From: an uncultured Arachnia sp.
GTDB taxonomy: Bacteria > Actinomycetota > Actinomycetes > Propionibacteriales > Propionibacteriaceae
Direction: 5' to 3'
Assembly (NCBI GenBank): GCA_947499145.1
Contig: CANMNB010000012.1
Location: 146,228-210,227 of the forward strand
Length of the DNA stretch: 64,000 nt
This document shows positions 8,570 to 17,609 of the stretch, one piece after another (position 1 is the first letter of the stretch; every line of letters begins with the position of its first letter). The position numbers and the translations under genes are program-made. The notes under the pieces are model-generated. The model had not been told where the DNA came from. It did not search any database and saw only the letters and a list, made by a program, of their open reading frames with translations.

Positions 8570-9510
8570 AAGGCCGCCTCCAGACGCGCCCACTCGTCGC
8601 CGAGCAACGGGAGTACGGCGCCATGCTTGGTGTCCGGAGGCAGGTGGAAGTCGGCGTCGTCCACCGGCCGCCACTCCCCCGACGCCAGGTCCGTCGTGGT
8701 CAACGCGTGGTAGCCGTGTGGCATCCGGGAGTACTGGTCGACCCACAGGTACCAGCGCTGCTCCCGGTTGTCCTTGAACACCAGAGGCCCCTCGACGGTG
8801 TCGCCGAAGCACTGACCGAGGTTGCGCGCCAGCAGCGCGAAGTCATCGCTCCACACCCCCGTCCCCCGCTGGTGGAACACCTGCCAGGAGTCCGGAGCCC
8901 GGTCGTCCTGCTTCGCGAAGCGATGGATGCACCCGTCATCGACGGCGACCGTCATGTCGATCACCCCGACGGGGAGGCGCAAGTACGGCTCGGCGGGGCC
9001 AAAGCTCTGGAAGTCTGCGGTTCGGACGGTCATCAGCTGGGCCACCGCATCACCCTGGCGCGACGAATCCGCGTAGAGCTTGGACGCGAAGTGCACCACG
9101 TAGTCCCCGGTCTCGGGATCGTGGAACGACTCCGGCGCCCATGCCATCCCGGCCTCCGGGGGCGCAACCTCGACGGCGCGGGGCCCGTCCCAGTGCACCA
9201 GGTCACCGGAGTCCCACACCAGGATCGAGCGACTGCCGTGCCGTTGGAAGGCATCCCAGTCCTGGCCCTCCTCGCGCCAGACGCGCAGGTCCGAGGCGAC
9301 GATGTGGAACTGTCCGTCGCACGCCCGGATGATGTGCGGGTCCCGGACACCGGTGGTGCCGATCGTCGACGAAAGCACCGGTCGTCCACCGTTCAGACGA
9401 TGCCAGCGGAGTGGGTCGTCACCGTCGCTCAGCGAGAAGTAGATCTTCTCGGCGTGGCCGAGTGGGTCCTCGACGAAGTGCACCAGGAGGTAACCATGTG
9501 GGGATGCCAT
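8557..9510 (-). CDS. Glycoside hydrolase family 43-like protein (arabinanase/arabinofuranosidase fold)
   Basis: The 317-residue protein has the five-bladed beta-propeller look of GH43. RDPHI (Asp near residue 57) fits the general base and MAWAPESF (Glu near 127) fits the general acid; these assignments rest on motif resemblance. No signal peptide is present, so it should act in the cytoplasm on imported oligosaccharides, probably removing arabinose or xylose units. It is divergent from a LacI-family regulator, and the operator candidate between them suggests both are controlled by it. The exact GH43 subfamily and substrate are not readable. Confidence 0.75.
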   Translation of the reverse strand: MASPHGYLLVHFVEDPLGHAEKIYFSLSDGDDPLRWHRLNGGRPVLSSTIGTTGVRDPHIIRACDGQFHIVASDLRVWREEGQDWDAFQRHGSRSILVWDSGDLVHWDGPRAVEVAPPEAGMAWAPESFHDPETGDYVVHFASKLYADSSRQGDAVAQLMTVRTADFQSFGPAEPYLRLPVGVIDMTVAVDDGCIHRFAKQDDRAPDSWQVFHQRGTGVWSDDFALLARNLGQCFGDTVEGPLVFKDNREQRWYLWVDQYSRMPHGYHALTTTDLASGEWRPVDDADFHLPPDTKHGAVLPLLGDEWARLEAAFGGQ

Positions 9511-9517
9511 GCGCCCA

Positions 9518-9536
9518 TTATCGCGTATAACGATAA
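9518..9536. promoter_or_regulatory. LacI-type operator candidate
   Basis: TTATCG-cgtataa-CGATAA is a perfect 6-bp inverted repeat just upstream of the GH43 start and facing the divergent LacI gene. On the minus strand it contains ATCGTTA, the same core as two direct repeats ahead of the sugar-binding-protein gene at 10785. This shared core supports one regulator acting on both promoters. Confidence 0.55.
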
Positions 9537-9608
9537 ATGCGTATAGTCTGAGCCGAAAACGTGCCGCGACGACCCATCGCTGGGCACGACCAATCCTGTG
9601 GAGGCGCC

Positions 9609-10604
9609 ATGGTCACGATGAATGACGTGGCACGGGCGGCCGGCGTCTCCGTCATGACGGTCTCCAACGTGCTCAACGGGCGCCCCAACGTGAGTACCCC
9701 CACCCGGGACCGCGTGCTGGAGGTCGTGAGCGACCTGGGTTACCAGATGAACCTCACGGCCCGGCACCTCCGCGCCGGGCGCACCGACTCGATCGCCATG
9801 GTCGTCCCCAACTTCAACGGCTATTTCGGCGAACTGGCCGACGACCTGACCCACCTCCTGCAGGACTCCGGACGGCACCTCGTCCTGGAGAGCACCTCCG
9901 CCCGGCCCGACGCCGAGCTCCAGGCATTCTCGATGGCACGGCTCCGGATGCACGACGCCGCCATCATCTCCGTGTCGGGACTGAGCGCCGACGAGGTGGC
10001 CCGGCTGCGGCCGCTGGTACCCGTCGTGCTGCTCGGTGAGCGGGAGATGCCCGACGACCTGGACCACCTCCAACTCGACAACGTCACAGGCGCACGGATC
10101 GCGACGGAGCACCTCATCTCCCGGGGCGCCACGCGCATCGCCATGCTCGGAGGCTCCTCCAACCCCGAGCACGACATGTCGTACCGCCGACGCTGCGGCT
10201 GGCAGGAGGCGCTCGAAGCGGCCGGTTTGGAACACGACGCCGAGCTTGTCGCCACCCTCGAGCGCTTCTCGCCCAGCGAGGCACACGGTGCCCTCAAGGA
10301 GTTGCGCGCGCGCACGAACTTCGACGGCCTGTTCTGCGCCACCGACACGGCCGCCCAGGGCGCCGTAGCGGCGCTGCACGACGCCGGGCTGCGGGTGCCG
10401 GAGGACGTACAGGTGGTCGGCTTCGACAACCTGGCGTCGTCCCGATTCTCGCCTCCATGTGGCCTGACCTCCGTCGGGCCGGAACTGGGCGAACTCCCGC
10501 GCCGGGTGCTGGCGATGCTGGAACGCCGGATGAGCGACCCGGACGCGCCCCCACAGCACGTCGTGCTCCCACTGCACCTGTTTGCGCGCGGCACCACGCG
10601 CTGA
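9609..10604 (+). CDS. LacI-family transcriptional regulator
   Basis: About 331 residues. The N-terminal helix-turn-helix reads MNDVARAAGVSVMTVSNVLNGRPNVSTPTRDRVLEVVSDLGY, followed by the hinge helix TARHLRAGRTDSIAMVVP and a periplasmic-binding-protein-like effector domain ending in VVGFDNLASSRFSPPCGLTSV. It should repress the flanking GH43 and the ABC operon until a sugar inducer binds. Start: ATG at 9609 has GGAGG only 4 nt upstream, while the next ATG (MNDVA, 9618) is 13 nt away, so either is possible; the ORF-track start further upstream is rejected. Confidence 0.92.
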   Translation: MVTMNDVARAAGVSVMTVSNVLNGRPNVSTPTRDRVLEVVSDLGYQMNLTARHLRAGRTDSIAMVVPNFNGYFGELADDLTHLLQDSGRHLVLESTSARPDAELQAFSMARLRMHDAAIISVSGLSADEVARLRPLVPVVLLGEREMPDDLDHLQLDNVTGARIATEHLISRGATRIAMLGGSSNPEHDMSYRRRCGWQEALEAAGLEHDAELVATLERFSPSEAHGALKELRARTNFDGLFCATDTAAQGAVAALHDAGLRVPEDVQVVGFDNLASSRFSPPCGLTSVGPELGELPRRVLAMLERRMSDPDAPPQHVVLPLHLFARGTTR

Positions 10605-10647
10605 CCTCGCCACATTCCTTTTCGACCCCCTCTGGACATCCGCAATA

Positions 10648-10680
10648 TTGATCGTTACACTCGCTGTGGTTGATCGTTAC
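10648..10680. promoter_or_regulatory. Tandem operator-like repeats before the sugar-binding-protein gene
   Basis: TTGATCGTTAC occurs twice, starting at 10648 and 10670, a 22-bp period (about two helical turns). The core ATCGTTA matches the palindrome at 9518-9536, so these are likely binding sites of the LacI protein at 9609 or overlap the promoter. Confidence 0.5.
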
Positions 10681-10784
10681 AAACCGCGGGGCGCTGTCGC
10701 TCCAACCGCCCGTTCTCCCCAACGGACGGAGCTACAACAACCGGGTAGGCGAGCCGTTCGCCCCCACCTCACCGAGGAGGAAAT

Positions 10785-12455
10785 ATGCAACACACCACCC
10801 AGACGCGGCACGGGGTGCGCCGCCGGTTGGCAGCCACGGCAGCCGCCACGGCCCTCCTGGCGGTCGCGGCGTGCGGCGGCGACACCGAGGAGCCGAAGGA
10901 GGAGATCGACCTTGAGGAGAGCTCCACCGCCATGGCCGACTACGCGGCCGGGGACACGTTCAAGGCGCAGGAGCCGGTGACGTTCTCCATGCTGTGGACC
11001 GACTGGCCGGACTACCCGGTCGAGGACAGCTGGTTGCTCTTCGACGAGATCAAGAAGCGCACCAACGTCGACCTCGAACTCACCCACATCCCGTTCAGTG
11101 ACGCGGTGGAGAAGCGGAGCCTGCTGATCAGCGCCGGCGACGCCCCCTACATCATCCCGCTGACCTACACGGGCGATGAGCGCCAGTTCGCAGCGTCGAA
11201 GGCCCTCGTGCCGCTCAGCGACTACGAGGACATGATGCCCCACTTCCAGAAGTACGTGGAGGAGTGGGACCTGCGCGAGATGATCGACAACCTCCGCCAG
11301 GAGGACGGCAAGTACTACATGATGCCGGGCCTGCAGGAGGTCTCCGCACCGGTCTTCACCCTCATCATCCGCCAGGACATCTTCGACGAGGTCGGCGCGC
11401 CGGCCCCCGAGACGTGGGCGGACCTCGAGGAGGGCCTGAAGCTCATCAAGGAGAAGTACCCGGACAGCTACCCGCTGGCCGATGGCTTCGAGGGCCAGTC
11501 CATGCTCAACTACGCCGCCCACGCCTTCGGCACCGTCGCGGGCTGGGGCTACGGCCAGGGCATCTTCTGGAACGAGGAGGCCGGTGAGTTCGAGTACGCC
11601 GGCACGTCCGACGGCTACCGCGACATGGTCGAGTACTTCCGTGGCCTCGTGGACCAGGGCCTCCTGGACACCGAGTCCTTCACCGCCGCCAACGACGGCA
11701 TGGGCACGGTCCTGGAGAAGGTTGCGGCAGAGAAGGTCTTCGCCGCCTCCGGCGCCTCCGGCACCGTCCAGGAGTTCGGCACTGCCCTGAACGAGACCGT
11801 GGGCGAAGGCAACTACGAGCTGGTGCAGATCGCTCCCCCGGGCGGCCCGGCCGGTGACATCATCGAGCCGCGCAACTTCTGGCACGGGTTCATGCTGAGC
11901 GCCAAGGCCGAGGAGGACCCGAACTTCCCGGCACTCATCCAATTCCTCGACTGGCTGTACTACAGCCCCGAGGCGCGGGAGATGCTCCAGTGGGGCATCG
12001 AGGGCCAGACCTACACCAAGGCCGAGGACGGCACCATCACGATCGACGAGAACCATTCGCTGGACAACTTCAACATCAACCCCGACGGTGAGATCGACAT
12101 CAAGAAGGACCTCGGCTTCGCCAGCGACGTCCTCGCCGGTGCCACCGAGTCCCGCGAGCTGAAGGAGTCCTACAACCCGGACCAGTTCGTCGAGTACCTC
12201 GACGCCGTCCTGTCCAGCCGCACGCCCCGGGATCCCTTCCCGCCGGCTCCGCTGAACGAGTCCGAGCTGGAGCAGGCCTCCCTGCTGGGCACTCCGATCA
12301 AGGACACCGTCGACACCAACACCCTGGCCTTCATCCTGGGCCAGCGTGACATGAGTGAGTGGGACGCCTACGTGGCCGAGGTGGAGGGCAGTGGCCTCCA
12401 GCAGTACCTCGACATCATCAACGGCGCCCACGAGCGCTGGGCGTCGAACCAGTAG
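10785..12455 (+). CDS. ABC transporter substrate-binding lipoprotein (LplA-type, oligosaccharide)
   Basis: 556 residues with a positively charged N-terminus, a hydrophobic core and the lipobox LLAVAAC, so it is a membrane-anchored extracellular lipoprotein. The mature part (VTFSMLWTDWPDYPVEDSWLLFDEIKKRTNVDLEL) is the large family-1 type seen with LplB/YtcP permeases. A strong GAGGAGG precedes the ATG. It should capture oligosaccharides, by context from xylan or arabinoxylan, for the two permeases that follow. No ATPase gene is present; Actinobacteria often share an MsiK ATPase among such systems (inference). Confidence 0.9.
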   Translation: MQHTTQTRHGVRRRLAATAAATALLAVAACGGDTEEPKEEIDLEESSTAMADYAAGDTFKAQEPVTFSMLWTDWPDYPVEDSWLLFDEIKKRTNVDLELTHIPFSDAVEKRSLLISAGDAPYIIPLTYTGDERQFAASKALVPLSDYEDMMPHFQKYVEEWDLREMIDNLRQEDGKYYMMPGLQEVSAPVFTLIIRQDIFDEVGAPAPETWADLEEGLKLIKEKYPDSYPLADGFEGQSMLNYAAHAFGTVAGWGYGQGIFWNEEAGEFEYAGTSDGYRDMVEYFRGLVDQGLLDTESFTAANDGMGTVLEKVAAEKVFAASGASGTVQEFGTALNETVGEGNYELVQIAPPGGPAGDIIEPRNFWHGFMLSAKAEEDPNFPALIQFLDWLYYSPEAREMLQWGIEGQTYTKAEDGTITIDENHSLDNFNINPDGEIDIKKDLGFASDVLAGATESRELKESYNPDQFVEYLDAVLSSRTPRDPFPPAPLNESELEQASLLGTPIKDTVDTNTLAFILGQRDMSEWDAYVAEVEGSGLQQYLDIINGAHERWASNQ

Positions 12456-12473
12456 TCCACCTGACGGATCCGA

Positions 12474-12509
12474 GGGTGGCGGGCCGCGCCAACGTGCGGC
12501 CCGCCACCC
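12474..12509 (+). promoter_or_regulatory. Intercistronic hairpin between binding-protein and permease genes
   Basis: GGGTGGCGGGCCGC and GCGGCCCGCCACCC form a perfect 14-bp stem with an 8-nt loop, 18 nt after the binding-protein stop and just before the permease ribosome site. No T-run follows, so it is more likely an mRNA-stabilising or partial-attenuation structure that keeps binding protein in excess over permease. A similar stem occupies the same place in the second ABC operon (54758-54791). Confidence 0.7.
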
Positions 12510-12532
12510 TCCCCACACAAAGGAGTGGAGAG

Positions 12533-13516
12533 ATGGTGGCTGTCCTCGAAACCGAAGAATCCCCTCGCCAAAACAAGAAGGGCGTCGACCCCACGACGTC
12601 TGCCCGCATTCCCAAGGTGCCCTGGCGCAAGGCCCTGCGCCGTGACTGGCCCCTCTACGCCATGGCGGCCCTGCCGTTGCTGTTCCTGTTCGTCTTCCGC
12701 TACCTGCCCATGGCCGGCAACGCCATCGTGTTCCGACGCTTCCGGCCCGGTGGCAGCATCTTCGGCGAGGAATTCGTCGGGATGCAGTACATCGAGATGT
12801 TCATCAACGACCCGAAGTTCTGGAACGTCTTCGCCAACACCGCGATCATCGGCGGCCTGTCGCTGCTGTTCACCTTCCCTCTGCCGATCGTGCTGGCCCT
12901 CCTCCTCAACGAGGTGCGGGGCCGGGTGTTCAAGCGCACGGTGCAGTCGATCACGTACCTCCCGCACTTCCTGTCCATCGTGATCGTGGCAGGCATGGTG
13001 TTCCAGCTCCTCTCGCTACAGGGCACCGTGAACCAGGTCATCACGGCCGTCGGCGGAGAGGCCATCCCCTTCCTCCAGCGCGCCGAGTGGTTCCGCACCA
13101 TCTACGTCACCTCGGAGGTCTGGCAGACGGTCGGTTGGGGCACCATCCTCTACCTGGCCGCGCTGACGACCATTGATTCGTCGCTCTACGAGGCCGCGAA
13201 GATCGACGGCGCCGGTCGGCTGCGGCAGACCTGGCACGTGACCCTCCCCGGCATTCGCCCGACGATGGTCACGCTGCTGATCCTGAACATCGGAACGTTC
13301 CTCAACGTGGGCTTCGAGAAGGTCCTCCTGCTGTACAACCCCCTCACCTACTCGAACGCAGACGTCATCTCCACCTACCTGTACCGGGTGGGTCTGGTGT
13401 CCAACAACTTCAGCTACGCCGCTGCCATCGGCCTCTTCCAGGCCCTCATCGGCCTCGGCATGGTCATGGGCGCGAACTACATTTCCCGCCGAGTGGTAGG
13501 AGCAAGCCTGTGGTGA
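12533..13516 (+). CDS. ABC sugar transporter permease (LplB-type)
   Basis: About 327 residues beginning MVAVLETEESPRQNKKG, with AAAGGAG and a second GGAG upstream of the ATG. Six membrane helices are predictable, and the cytoplasmic EAA loop reads SSLYEAAKIDGAGRLRQTWHVTLPGI, the site that docks the ATPase. The C-terminus GLGMVMGANYISRRVVGASLW is the usual LplB ending. The ORF-track start at 12359 runs back into the binding-protein gene and is rejected. It overlaps the next permease by a few bases, so the two are coupled and likely form a heterodimer. Confidence 0.92.
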   Translation: MVAVLETEESPRQNKKGVDPTTSARIPKVPWRKALRRDWPLYAMAALPLLFLFVFRYLPMAGNAIVFRRFRPGGSIFGEEFVGMQYIEMFINDPKFWNVFANTAIIGGLSLLFTFPLPIVLALLLNEVRGRVFKRTVQSITYLPHFLSIVIVAGMVFQLLSLQGTVNQVITAVGGEAIPFLQRAEWFRTIYVTSEVWQTVGWGTILYLAALTTIDSSLYEAAKIDGAGRLRQTWHVTLPGIRPTMVTLLILNIGTFLNVGFEKVLLLYNPLTYSNADVISTYLYRVGLVSNNFSYAAAIGLFQALIGLGMVMGANYISRRVVGASLW

Positions 13517-14451
13517 CCACGCACGACAACGACATCATCGTCCCCCGCGCGGGCCGGGCCCCCAAGTCCGTGGGGCCCCGCGACTCCAACGCATACAAGG
13601 CGTTCACCGTGTTCAACACGGTCCTGCTGATCGTGATCTGCCTGATCACGCTCTACCCGTTCATCACGGTGATCGCCCAATCGTTCTCCAGCCCCGGGGC
13701 GGTCAAGGCGGGCCTGGTCAACTTCTGGCCGGTGGGCTTCAACGTCGACACGTACGAGGCGGTGGCCAAGAACGAGATGTTCTGGCGCAACTACCGCAAC
13801 ACGGTGGTCTACACGGTCGTCGGGACCACCATCGCCATGGTGCTGACCACCACGTACGCGTTCGTGATCTCCAAGCACCACCTGCGCGGCCGCGGCATCC
13901 TCATCGGCCTGGCCGTCTTCACGATGTTCTTCAACGGCGGCATCATCCCGAACTACGTGCTGATCTCGAACCTCGGGCTCAAGAACACGATGTGGTCCGT
14001 GGTGCTGCCGGGCGCGATCTCGGTCTTCAACCTGCTGGTCATGAAGTCCTTCTTCGAGAACCTTCCGAAGGAACTCGAGGAGGCGGCGCAGATCGACGGC
14101 CTGGGATGGTTCGGGATCTTCTTCCGCATCGTCCTCCCGCTGTCCAAGGCGGTCCTGGCGACGATGATCCTGTTCTACGCGGTGCAGTACTGGAACGACT
14201 GGTTCACGGCGTTCCTCTACATCGACCAGCGTGAGCTGTTCCCGGTGACGCTGTTCCTCCGGAACCTCATCGCGGGGGCGTCGACGACGGCGTCGGAGGG
14301 CGCTGCCGCCACCGGCATGTCCACCGAGGCTCTCTCGGCGAACATCGAGGCGGTCACCATGATCCTGACGATCCTGCCGATCCTCATGGTCTACCCGTTC
14401 GTGCAGCGCTACTTCGTCTCGGGCGTCATGCTCGGCTCGATCAAGGGCTGA
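13510..14451 (+). CDS. ABC sugar transporter permease (YtcP/LplC-type)
   Basis: 313 residues starting at one of two adjacent GTG codons that overlap the end of the upstream permease. It has six helices and the EAA loop KELEEAAQIDGLGWFGIFFRIVLPLSKA. The C-terminus VQRYFVSGVMLGSIKG is diagnostic for the CUT1 permease partner of LplB. Together with the upstream permease it forms the transmembrane channel for an oligosaccharide. A 50-residue polar N-terminal tail (TTHDNDIIVPRAGRAPKSVG) precedes the first helix. Confidence 0.92.
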   Translation: MVTTHDNDIIVPRAGRAPKSVGPRDSNAYKAFTVFNTVLLIVICLITLYPFITVIAQSFSSPGAVKAGLVNFWPVGFNVDTYEAVAKNEMFWRNYRNTVVYTVVGTTIAMVLTTTYAFVISKHHLRGRGILIGLAVFTMFFNGGIIPNYVLISNLGLKNTMWSVVLPGAISVFNLLVMKSFFENLPKELEEAAQIDGLGWFGIFFRIVLPLSKAVLATMILFYAVQYWNDWFTAFLYIDQRELFPVTLFLRNLIAGASTTASEGAAATGMSTEALSANIEAVTMILTILPILMVYPFVQRYFVSGVMLGSIKG

Positions 14452-14454
14452 GCG

Positions 14455-15159
14455 ATGTCGTCCACCTCCCACCCGATGGATGCCGGGGCCCTGCTCGGCT
14501 CCGGCATCCTGTCGCGGGTCACCTTCGCGGTCTACCGCCACCTGGCCCTCGCTCTCTGGCTGGCCCTCTGCTGCGCCCCGGCAGTGGTCGGCATGACACT
14601 GCTGGGCGGGCACGCCTCCAACGTGCTCCTCCTGGTCTGGCTCCAGCTCCCCGTGGCACCCTCCGTGGCCGCGGGCCTCTTCTCCGTCCGCGTGTGGCGC
14701 AAGGATGGCGACACCTCGCCGTTCGCGCTCTTCCTGCGCGGTCTGCGTCGCAACACGCTCGACGTGCTGCGCTGGTGGGTGCCGGCGCTGGCCGTGGCCT
14801 CGGTCCTGGCTGTCAACGTCGTCAATGCCGACGCGGTGCCGGGCGGTTCGGCGCTGAGGATCTGGAGCCTCGGGCTCGGACTGCTGCTCGTCCTGTGGAG
14901 CGGACATGCGCTGCTGCTGAGCTCCCACTTCTCCTTCCGCACCCGCGACACCGCGCGCATCGCCCTATACCTGGTGGCGGCCGAGTGGCGCACGACCGTG
15001 GCGTTCGTGTCCCTGCTCATCGTGGCGGCCGGCGTCACCTACCTGGCCTCCGAGGCGGTCCTCGTCCTGTTCGCCTGGGCCTTCATCTCCGTCCTTGAGC
15101 TGATCAGCCGCCCTGCGCTTGCCCACATCGAAGAGAGGTTCACCGTACGTGACAACTGA
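14455..15159 (+). CDS. DUF624 (YesL-like) membrane protein
   Basis: 234 residues with about five hydrophobic helices, placed 3 nt after the permease stop. Proteins of this family (YesL of Bacillus) accompany LplA/LplB/YtcP-type oligosaccharide transporters; their molecular role is unknown, and a transporter accessory function is usually assumed. The end of the gene overlaps the next one (GH43) by 11 bp. A second, diverged member sits in the same operon position at 56670, strengthening the functional link. Confidence 0.75.
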   Translation: MSSTSHPMDAGALLGSGILSRVTFAVYRHLALALWLALCCAPAVVGMTLLGGHASNVLLLVWLQLPVAPSVAAGLFSVRVWRKDGDTSPFALFLRGLRRNTLDVLRWWVPALAVASVLAVNVVNADAVPGGSALRIWSLGLGLLLVLWSGHALLLSSHFSFRTRDTARIALYLVAAEWRTTVAFVSLLIVAAGVTYLASEAVLVLFAWAFISVLELISRPALAHIEERFTVRDN

Positions 15160-16672
15160 CCAGGCGCTGCCTTTCGCGTCGGCCACCAACCCTGTGCTGT
15201 CCGGCTTCCACCCCGACCCGTCGATCTGTCGCGTCGACGGAGCTGACGGTACCTGGTACTACCTCGCGACCTCAACGTTCGAGTACCTTCCGGGGCTGCC
15301 GATCCACCGCTCCCGGGACCTCGTCGAGTGGGAACTGGTGGGGCACGCCATCCACCGCCCGGAGCAGCTGGACCTCAGCCGGGTGGCGGACTCCCAGGGT
15401 CTCTTCGCCCCCACCATCCGCCACGACGGCGAAAGGTTCCTCGTCGTCTGCACCGTCGTCGGCGGCACGGATGGTGCGAGCGGAAACTTCGTGGTGACCG
15501 CAGAGGATGCGGCTGGTCCCTGGTCGGACCCGATCTGGTGGGAGGGCGGCGGCATCGACCCGTCGCTGTTCCTCGACGACGGCAGCATCTGGGCCCACGG
15601 CACGCGTCCCGCCCGGAATCCCGAGTGGGACCAGCAGACCGAAGTGTGGGTGCGGGAGCTGGACCCGGTCACGCTGCAACTGAAGGGCGACGAGCACATC
15701 GTCTGGTCCGGGGCCGTCCGGGGGGCGGTCTGGGCCGAAGGCCCACACCTGTACCGGAAGGACGGCCGCGTCTACCTGCTGGCCTCCGAGGGCGGCACGA
15801 GCATCCATCACGCCCTGTCCGTGGCGCGCGCAGACCACCCGACGGGCCCCTACGAGGGCTGCAAGGGCAACCCGATCTTCACCCACCGTCATCTCGGCCG
15901 CAGCTACCCGGTGATCAACGTCGGTCACGCCGACCTCGTCGAGGCCCCCGACGGCAGCTGGTACTCCGTCGTGCTCGCGAGCCGGCCCGTGGAGGGGGTC
16001 GACGTGCTTGGCCGCGAGACCTTCCTCGTCCCCGTGGAGTGGGAGGACGGCTGGCCCGTCTTCGCCCCGGGCACGGGGACACTGGTCGCCGACCCGACGC
16101 ACCCGACACCCGAGGTGGGGGCTGCACCGGCCCCCGCAGCCTCAGCCTCGGACCTCCTGGCCGTCCGGCGCCTCCCCGAGGAGGTCTGCACCGTCGATGG
16201 TGACCGGCTCGTCGTGACGGCGGGCGACGGCCTCGGCGCCCTCCGTCCCGGCTTCGTCGGCCGCCGACTCTCCACCCTGCCAGCCACCGTCGGGGTGACG
16301 CTCCAGGAGGTTCCCGACGGAGTCCTCGCCGGCGTCGCGCTGCGCTACGACTCCACGGCCTGGGCCACCGCCCTGGTGGGTCCCGACCCGGACGGGTGCC
16401 GGATTCGGCTGCTCCAGGGCGGCTCGGACGGGGAACGGGTGGTGGCGGAACACACCGCGTCGTCTGCCCCGCGGGGCCGGGTTGAACTGGCCATCGAGGG
16501 GCTGGAGGCCCGCGCCTCCTGGATGCCGGAGGACGGGGAGCGCCAGGAACTGGGCAGCGTCAGCCTGGCGGAGATGGGCGCGATCCGGTCCGGTGGCTTC
16601 GTCGGCACCGCCTTCGGGATCCTCGCCATCGGCGACGGCACCGTGACCGCGGCCGAGCTCCGCCAGGACTGA
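15149..16672 (+). CDS. GH43 beta-xylosidase / alpha-L-arabinofuranosidase
   Basis: About 507 residues from a GTG start (MTTDQALPFASATNPVLSGFHPDPSICRV) preceded by AGAGAGG. The GH43 triad is clear: Asp in HPDPSI (near 23), Asp in GGIDPSLF (near 137) and Glu in VWAEGPHLY (near 197). After residue 320 a second beta-rich domain (VRRLPEEVCTVDGDRLVV to the end) matches the usual C-terminal beta-sandwich of beta-xylosidases. There is no signal peptide, so imported xylo- or arabino-xylo-oligosaccharides would be cleaved in the cytoplasm. It closes the LacI-ABC-DUF624 operon. Confidence 0.88.
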   Translation: MTTDQALPFASATNPVLSGFHPDPSICRVDGADGTWYYLATSTFEYLPGLPIHRSRDLVEWELVGHAIHRPEQLDLSRVADSQGLFAPTIRHDGERFLVVCTVVGGTDGASGNFVVTAEDAAGPWSDPIWWEGGGIDPSLFLDDGSIWAHGTRPARNPEWDQQTEVWVRELDPVTLQLKGDEHIVWSGAVRGAVWAEGPHLYRKDGRVYLLASEGGTSIHHALSVARADHPTGPYEGCKGNPIFTHRHLGRSYPVINVGHADLVEAPDGSWYSVVLASRPVEGVDVLGRETFLVPVEWEDGWPVFAPGTGTLVADPTHPTPEVGAAPAPAASASDLLAVRRLPEEVCTVDGDRLVVTAGDGLGALRPGFVGRRLSTLPATVGVTLQEVPDGVLAGVALRYDSTAWATALVGPDPDGCRIRLLQGGSDGERVVAEHTASSAPRGRVELAIEGLEARASWMPEDGERQELGSVSLAEMGAIRSGGFVGTAFGILAIGDGTVTAAELRQD

Positions 16673-16745
16673 GGCCGGGCCTCGAGCTCCGCATCGGACG
16701 ACGGCCGCTGTCCCCCAACTCACCCCACTGGCCGACCCACCTCCC

Positions 16746-16751
16746 TACACT
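16746..16751 (+). promoter_or_regulatory. -10 box of a leaderless mobA transcript
   Basis: TACACT ends 6 nt before the mobA ATG and there is no ribosome-binding site, the usual geometry of actinobacterial leaderless promoters. Confidence 0.5.
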
Positions 16752-16757
16752 CGGGGT

Positions 16758-17609
16758 ATGACAGTCGCAGTGATCATCGGCGGAGGGCGTTCCGAGCGCA
16801 TGGGCACCAACAAGGCTGAGCTGACCCTCGAGGGTCGCACCTTGATGGAACGGGCTGTCGACGCGGTGACCGACGCCGACGTCGTGGTCATCGTCGCGCC
16901 CGAGACGCCGCTCAACCCGGCGCGCAACTGGCCGCAGGTGATGTTCACGTTGGAGAACCCTCCCTTCGGAGGCCCCGTGGCGGGTCTCGCCGCCGGCGTC
17001 GCGAAGCTGTCCAACCGCGGTGACGAGGAGGAGGTCATCGTCCTGCCGGTGGACATGCCCGCCGTCAGTGATGCGGCCGGAGAACTGGCAGCCGGGACCC
17101 CGAAGCGCGACGGCGTCGTGTTGATGGACCAGTCGGGGCACGCCCAGTACCTCACCGCCCGCTATCGCCTGGGGTCCCTGCGACGTGCCCTCGGCGACCT
17201 CGGGACGGTGCGCAACGTCTCCATGAGGCGACTCGGCGACCTGCTGGAGGTGGGCCGGGTCAGCGTCCCCAATGACCTCGTGGCGGACCTCGACACCCCC
17301 GAGCAGGCGGCGGAGTTCGGCATCCAGGTGCGACCCCGCAAGCGACGCAACGATCCGGAGGAGCTGGCACGGGTGGAGCAGTGGCAGACGAGGCTGCGTG
17401 GGGAGCTCGGCGTCGACGCTGCGCCCTGCGACGTCGAGGAGATCCTCTCTCTGGCCGACGTGGTGGCGAAGAAGGTCGCACGACCGGGCGTCCCTGTCAC
17501 CGGCTACGTCGTCGGACTCGCCGTCGGCGCGGCCCTGGCCCGAGGCGAGGACCCCGAGGCAGCGGCCACGCGGGCGATCGCTCGCGCCAAGGAGCTGGCC
17601 GAAGGCTGA
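16758..17609 (+). CDS. mobA: Molybdenum cofactor guanylyltransferase with C-terminal DUF6457-like domain
   Basis: 283 residues. The N-terminal two thirds is a MobA nucleotidyltransferase: MTVAVIIGGGRSERMGTNKAEL carries the GGxSxRMGxxK nucleotide-binding motif, and FTLENPPFGGPVAGLAAGV and LPVDMPAVSD follow in order. It attaches GMP to molybdopterin to make the MGD form that NarG requires. The last ~80 residues (RVEQWQTRLRGELGVDAAPCDVEEILSLADVVAKKVARPGVPVTGYVVGLAVGAAL) form a small helical domain that Actinobacteria often fuse to MobA and that resembles DUF6457; its role is not known. The gene converges on moaD with no gap. Confidence 0.88.
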   Translation: MTVAVIIGGGRSERMGTNKAELTLEGRTLMERAVDAVTDADVVVIVAPETPLNPARNWPQVMFTLENPPFGGPVAGLAAGVAKLSNRGDEEEVIVLPVDMPAVSDAAGELAAGTPKRDGVVLMDQSGHAQYLTARYRLGSLRRALGDLGTVRNVSMRRLGDLLEVGRVSVPNDLVADLDTPEQAAEFGIQVRPRKRRNDPEELARVEQWQTRLRGELGVDAAPCDVEEILSLADVVAKKVARPGVPVTGYVVGLAVGAALARGEDPEAAATRAIARAKELAEG

